This document shows positions 58,901 to 64,000 of a DNA stretch of 64,000 bases, piece by piece. The stretch is taken from the NCBI GenBank assembly GCA_003024785.1, contig PUQB01000137.1:98766-162765 (forward strand), given 5' to 3'. Every line of letters begins with the position of its first letter. Position 1 is the first letter of the stretch. The notes under the pieces are model-generated. The model searched no databases. It had not been told where the DNA came from and worked only from the letters and a program-made list of their open reading frames with translations. The DNA comes from Selaginella tamariscina. Its lineage: Eukaryota; Streptophyta; Lycopodiopsida; Selaginellales; Selaginellaceae. The position numbers and the translations under genes are program-made.

Positions 58901-61519
58901 ACGAACTCACCAAGCGCACAGGGTTTTCTCTTGGTCCGACAAGGCGGAACATGCATTCACAACACTCAAGGACGCCTTCACGACAGCTCCGATTTTAGCA
59001 CATCCTGACCCTTCTCATCCTTTTTTTTGAAGCAGATGCCTCGGATTTTGCAGTAGGATCCGTCCTATCACAAGTTGGAGAAGACAAGTTGCTTCATCCT
59101 GTAGCTTTTCACTCTCGTAAGTTCCTTTGGCGGAGATCAATTACGAGATTCATGACAAGGAACTCAAGGCCATTGTGGATTCGTTCGAGGAGTGGCGGCA
59201 TTTCCTGGAAGGTGCTGCACATCCTGTACAAGTTCTTACGGATCACAAGAACCTGGAGTATTTCAAACGGCTCGAGTTCTCAGTCGGCGACAGGCTAGGT
59301 GGGCGGAGTTCCTATCACGTTTTGATTTCGTCATCGTCTACAGGCCCGGTTTTCGGAATGGCAAGGCGGACGCATTGTCTAGGCGCTCTTACCTTGCACC
59401 AATCCCGGGCGATCCTGCATTTGACTGTCAAAGGCAAGTGTTGTTGGGTCCTGATCGTTTCCGGCTTGCGGCACTACAGGTTCATCAGGCTCCAGCAAAT
59501 TCAACACTCCTACAGGACATCCGTTCGCAGTTGGCTACAGACGACTTGGCAAAGAATGTGTTCTCACACATTCATCCTGACGTTGCAAGTTCCTCTTCCT
59601 CCAGTTCCCGTCCAGACTACAAGTTGTTCACCATACAGGATGGACTCCTGTACCGGGAAGGTCTCCTGTACGTTCCTGTTGGTATTTCCAGGACTCGTGT
59701 GGTACAGGATTGTCATGATACCCCGGCTACAGGACATTTTGGTGTGGCCAAGACAGTGGAGTTGGTGACTCGCAACTATTGGTGGCCTGGGTTGCGAGGT
59801 TTTGTGGAAAGGTTTGTACGGAGTTGTGACACTTGTAACAGGTCGAAGATGCCTCATCATGCACCCTCTGGTCTTCTTCGTCCTCTTCCTGTTCCTTCTG
59901 CTCCTTGGAGATCCATTTCTATGGATTTCCTCACAGATCTTCCTCCTTCTCGTGGATTCGATGCAGTTCTTGTGGTGGTTGACCGTTTCACCAAGCAGAC
60001 TCATTTCCTACCCCTGCAACAAGACAGCTACAGGTCAGACAACTGCTGAGTTGGTGATCCGTGAAGTGTTCCGACATCATGGTCTTCCTGAGAGCATTGT
60101 TTCCGATCGAGGTCCACAATTCATGTCCAAGTTTTGGCGAGAGCTTCTTCGGAGTCTACAGGTTAAAGCGGATCTTTCTTCAGGATATCATCCGCAAACT
60201 GATGGGCAGTCCGAACGCACAATTCAGACCTTGGAACAGTATCTTCGTTGCTTCATCAGTTACCAGCAGGACAACTGGTTGGACCTTCTTCCAATGGCGG
60301 AGTTTGCCTACAACAACTCCGTTCACGCATCTACAGGACAGACACCTTTCTTTGCTCTTACAGGCCACCATCCACGTTTTGACTTTGCTCCTCCCGCTTC
60401 TCCTTCTTCCGCTCCTGCAGTACAGGATCGTCTCAGCATCTTCGTCAGGTACAGGATGATCTCCGGGTTCATCTTCAGCAGGCACAGGAACGATACAAGC
60501 ATCATGCTGATGCTCACCGTCAGGCACCTGCATACAAGATTGGTGATCTCGTGTGGCTTCTTCGTCGACATATTCACACCAACAGGCCTTCTTCTAAGTT
60601 GGATTTTCAACGATTGGGCCCTTACAGGATTGTGGCGGAGGTCAATCCTGTAGCTTTCCGACTCGAGTTACCATCTACGGTGAAACTTCATCCTGTGTTT
60701 CACACCTCCTTGTTGGAGCCGTATCATCCTTCTTCTCTTCCTGGTCGTGCTTCTTCTCCTCCCCCTCCTGTGGTCATTAACACGAACCTGAGTACGAAGT
60801 TGCAGCCATCCTTGATTCTCGTCTTCATCGCCGCCAACTCCAATACTTGGTGGATTGGAAAGGTTATTTGCCTACTGATCGCACTTGGGAACCTGCATCC
60901 AACTTACTCCATGCTTCTTCCAAAGTTGTTACCTTCCATCGGCATTATCCTGCTAAACCAGGTCCAAGACTCGTGGAACTCGTCTTTAGGGAGGAGGTGC
61001 TATCACGACCCGATACAGGATACAGGATTCCGAATACAGGATATGGGTTGCAAAATATTCCTACAGGATATACCACAGGATATGCCTAGAGGATAAGGGA
61101 CATGTGGATTCATCTTAGCCTCTACATGCATGCAGCCACTTTACATGCATGCAATCACTTTTAGCACTCATGCCTAGATTAGCTCTTGAGTTGTGAGCAT
61201 AAAAGCTCCGACCTAATTGTTGTACAATCAGTTACTATCAACACCAGTCTTACTACAATCAATCTCGTCTTGTCTTGTTCTGTCTTGCTTCTTGTTCTCT
61301 CCTTGTTCACTCCTAGATCATGTCCTACTCCTGTCTTGTTCCCGGATCCTGTCTAGTTCCTGTCTTGTTCCTGGATTCTGTCCTGCGCCTTCCTGTCTTG
61401 CTCTCGGATCCTATCCTATTCCTGTCTTTCTCCTGGATCCTGTCCTGCGCCTGGTCTTGCTCCTGGGTTCCTAAGTTTCCTATCTTACTCTCCGTCCTGC
61501 TCCTGAGTCAAGCCTTCTT

Positions 61520-62209
61520 TGTCATAGTTCTAACCTGGTGAGATGACTACCTGGGTAAAGATTGTGGGATATGTGGGCAAAAAGACCCAAGCGGACCTGG
61601 GTCATCATGACCAGGGCCCTCTCATAAACACCAATTGGCCCTTTGCCTAGTTGGCATAAGGGGAGAGGGAAAGGTTGTGACATTTGGTAGCGGAGCGGTC
61701 CCGGTTCGATTCTTATTAGGGGATGAACTTTGAGTAAAGCTCACGCCACTAAGGTTGGCGCACTTGTCCTTGCCTAACTAAACCCCTCGATCACATGTGT
61801 ACAGCCAAGCGGCTCTATGATCGCCTCTGGCCCGATTGACATTGATGCGAGTACAGCTTGCGGGCTGGGTTGCGAGTCAAGCGTAAGTTCAGCTAAGCGT
61901 GAGTAGATACGCCTCTGGCTGCACCTTCTAGAGGAAGGGCATGAGTAGAAACGCCTCTGGCTGCACCTTCTGGAGGAAGGTATGAGTAGCAACCCCTTGA
62001 AGTCTGTGGATGAGGGCATCCACTTTCTCAAATGGGTGGAGAGTGTCATAGTTCTAACCTGGTGAGATGACTACCTGGGTAAAGATGTGTGATAGATATG
62101 TGGGATATGTGGGCAAAAAGACCCAAGCGGACCTGGTCATCATGACTAGGGGCCCTCTCATAAACACCAATTGGCCGTTGGCATAAGGGGAGAGGGAAAG
62201 GTTGTGACA
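61520..62209 (+). mobile_element. TRIM (terminal-repeat retrotransposon in miniature), 690 bp
   Basis: Direct terminal repeats 61520-61682 (163 bp) and 62044-62209 (166 bp), both TGTCATAGTTC...GGTTGTGACA, flanked by the perfect 5-bp duplication TTCTT (61515-61519, 62210-62214). Just after the left repeat, TTTGGTAGCGGAGCGG resembles the plant initiator tRNA-Met primer-binding site (TGGTATCAGAGC). A purine-rich GGGTGGAGAG precedes the right repeat. No coding capacity. Inserted in the 3' LTR of chromovirus copy 2, so younger than that copy. Confidence 0.88.
61900..61984. repeat. two 41-bp tandem copies inside the TRIM
   Basis: TGAGTAGATACGCCTCTGGC...GAGGAAGG is repeated twice with a partial third start (TGAGTAGCAAC). 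Confidence 0.8.
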
Positions 62210-64000
62210 TTCTTGTTCTTGGAATCCTGCTCTCTTCCTGGTTCCTAGATCGTGGCTTGACAGCTAATATACTTCAGAATTCCATGGAGCCTCCTCTGAA
62301 TGTCGCCTTGAAGACATCCAAGCAGCAATGTGTGAAGTGGAGCTGGCCCCAAATGCATCCAGGAAATGAGATATCCAAGAGATACTAGAGTTTGTGGTGA
62401 AAGCCGACTACATTAGCTCTTTGAAATTTATGGGTACAAGCTTACATTCTTATAGATGGTAGTTACTAAAGAAAGTTTTTTGTGTTGCATTGCAGGTTGA
62501 ATCTTCTCCAAGTCTCAACATATGATCTTATGCACCTCTTGTCTTTAAATGTGCTTAAAATATCAAATGAGAGGCTGTTTACAAAATTAGAGAAGGCATG
62601 AGAGGTGCCAATTGTAATGTCAAGAATGGAAACAGTACTAAACACAGGGTGACTTGCATGAAGAAAGGCTGACACCCAAACCACCCATTCACACGACTTG
62701 GATTTTGGCATGCATAGGAACATCAACACTTCGTACAATGGTTTCAGATATATGTTGTGGATGGGCTAGTGGATGCTTCTGACTTTTGACTTTGTATTCT
62801 GCTGACAGAACTTACAAGGATTTTTATGATTGGAGTAGATCAAACGGCTGGACAATAAAAACTCTGGACTTCGTTTGAAAGTTATTTAGCACATTGGAGG
62901 TATTGTGGTACGAGGAGTATGGAGCACATCAGTCAACACTACTTCATGAACTTGGTCATGGCCATGTTTGCAAAGACATTTTTCTGTACGGTTCTCCATC
63001 AAATACTTGGTGTTATGAATATGAAGGTGACTTTAAAGGCCTCAATGCTACATACAAACAACATTGAAATGGAGATGACATTCACAAAGACACATCTTAA
63101 GTATTTTTATTTCTTTGTAAATCTGAATGTTGTTATTAGTTTGCAATTGTGTAAAGTCTTCTAACTTTGCTTCTTTTGCATAGGTTATTTTTTACCACAA
63201 TCCAAGAGCTCATGATGGCAGAATTAGATGGCTTGCTGCCTCCAGACAGGCTAAAACAAAACCTCAACATCAACTTCATCAAGCCAAAAACATCAACTGA
63301 CATGGAGAGGTGCTTGTCAAAAATGGTATTGTGGTTGTTGATTTAGAGGAGGTCGCAATTGATCTATTTAAGAAACGTTCTGAAATGGGAAGTCAAGATT
63401 GGCAAAGTCGCATTGCAGAAGTTGGCATCCTGGTGAAGATGCACAAAGGTCAGCTTATTTTCAAAATTCAAACGCAAGCTCTTTTCCGACTTCTTGGACC
63501 ATCTCTTGAAGAGCAGCAAAATTTCAACAACCATATTTATTGGCATAACACTGTTTGCCTTAATGGCGTTATATACAAACCTGGCAGTTGTGTTGTGACC
63601 TATGACCCCGAAAATCTAGGTTTGTGTTTCTAAAACTTCATGATATTGACATACTTTCAGGTGTCTTTAATTAATTAGTTTTTGTGCAGGAGAAATATGT
63701 TACAGTGACGTAACAGAGCTATTTTCAGTGGATGTTTGTGGGCGGATTTATGTGTACTTCTCTACCATTTTCCAAAAGTGAGTGTTGCAGTTCATTTATT
63801 TTGTATAAATCCATTTATAATTTTTTTTGAACAGATATCATTGTGCCTCACATACATCTCGGCTATACTCCATGAGGCTACTAGAATGCCAATTTTGGCA
63901 CCATCTCGAGTTCAATTCGATTCAACGTGCATACTACCTGTGGATGATATCCTCCAAGAAATATGCATTCTTCCTCACAATGATCCATCAATAGCCAAAA

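Larger units (their letters stand above)
55372..62262 (+). mobile_element. Ty3/gypsy chromovirus copy 2 (broken, older), with nested TRIM
   Basis: Same family as copy 1 but in the opposite direction, 1.46 kb away. 5' LTR 55372-55950, 3' LTR 61001-62262 (enlarged by a nested element). Flanking 5-mers GTTAA and GCTAA probably descend from one target duplication. Parts: gag (about 56.0-57.0 kb) with CCHC knuckle, protease (about 57.1-57.2 kb), reverse transcriptase (about 58.2-58.7 kb), RNase H (about 59.0-59.4 kb), integrase (about 59.5-60.4 kb), chromodomain (about 60.8-60.95 kb). Purine-rich tract AGGGAGGAGG before the 3' LTR. Clearly broken, with about ten or more breaks, and its LTRs differ more than those of copy 1, so it is older. 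Confidence 0.92.
61001..62262 (+). repeat. chromovirus copy 2, 3' LTR split by a TRIM
   Basis: LTR halves 61001-61519 and 62210-62262 (the latter including the repeated 5-mer) around the insertion at 61520-62209. Confidence 0.88.
47330..64000 (+). mobile_element. Tnp2-like DNA transposase locus, split by two retroelements, runs off the window
   Basis: Plus-strand blocks at 47,330-47,658, 53,915-55,371 and 62,263-64,000. First block: a CxCxxC start (DYVCKCNKCIVEHGSVGK) like the N-terminal region of Tnp2/CACTA-type transposases. Second block: YTVDCPHCNSTFQARHVL, LALQLHWDGFQAA, ILNPGLHGSS, LPLMYIPKSELE, SLDSFIDLVIEELITLF, VISGDHPAQCELLKLF and KNSCRKCRTSM, close in order to Tnp2 family blocks (HWDG, LP..., eL..Lf..G, GDhPAqce, C..C). 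Third block: less clear, with GSQDWQSRIAEVGILVKM and YWHNTVCLNGVIYKPGS. Frames are broken. Family call is by pattern only; no element ends were found. Confidence 0.5.

Overview
The window is plant nuclear DNA. It carries spliced CAMTA, plant-specific Rab5 (ARA6/RABF1), plastid PHT4 and plastid lipoamide dehydrogenase genes, an extensin, an intronless PLS-type PPR gene and a tRNA-Ala(AGC). Introns are very short (often 50-120 nt) and full of (TA)n/(CA)n microsatellites, and genes are tightly packed. With the PPR repeat style, this suggests a small-genome lycophyte such as Selaginella. That placement is an inference, not proved by the sequence.

Layout. 1-24.7 kb is mostly host genes: CAMTA (-, 3' end cut by the window), DUF1677 (-), a polysaccharide deacetylase (+), RABF1/ARA6 (-), a PHT4-type transporter (+), an AT-rich gap, an F-box-associated/kelch-like single-exon gene (+), a PPR gene (-), plastid LPD (+), an unfamiliar secreted repeat protein (-), tRNA-Ala (+), an extensin (-) and a dead aspartic protease (+). 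25.5-29.2 kb holds an unrecognised broken gene, an F-box/LRR gene next to a 37-base N gap, and a rearranged F-box/LRR pseudogene.

29,577-38,340 is an 8.76-kb DNA transposon of Mutator (MULE) type. It is bounded by a perfect 9-bp target duplication (CTGAGATAT) and degenerate inverted termini. One arm encodes a transposase (zinc finger, DDE core, SWIM finger). The other encodes a ParB-like domain followed by a beta-class (permuted) N6-adenine/N4-cytosine DNA methyltransferase. This methyltransferase-carrying MULE is the most striking object in the window. It sits 131 bp upstream of a selenium-binding protein (methanethiol oxidase) gene.

41-64 kb is accessory DNA: a Dof-like double zinc-finger locus, a palindrome-rich MITE, an unrecognised minus-strand gene with a 486-bp tandem duplication, and a Tnp2-like DNA transposase locus. 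That locus is split by two oppositely oriented chromovirus (Ty3/gypsy) copies, and the 3' LTR of one of them contains a 690-bp TRIM.

A recurring oddity is that several conserved host genes (LPD, PPR, extensin, selenium-binding protein) lose frame, mostly through single missing bases, while others (CAMTA as far as seen, RABF1, PHT4, deacetylase) are clean over many exons. Either several loci are decaying or the assembly has local single-base deletion errors. This must be settled before calling pseudogenes.
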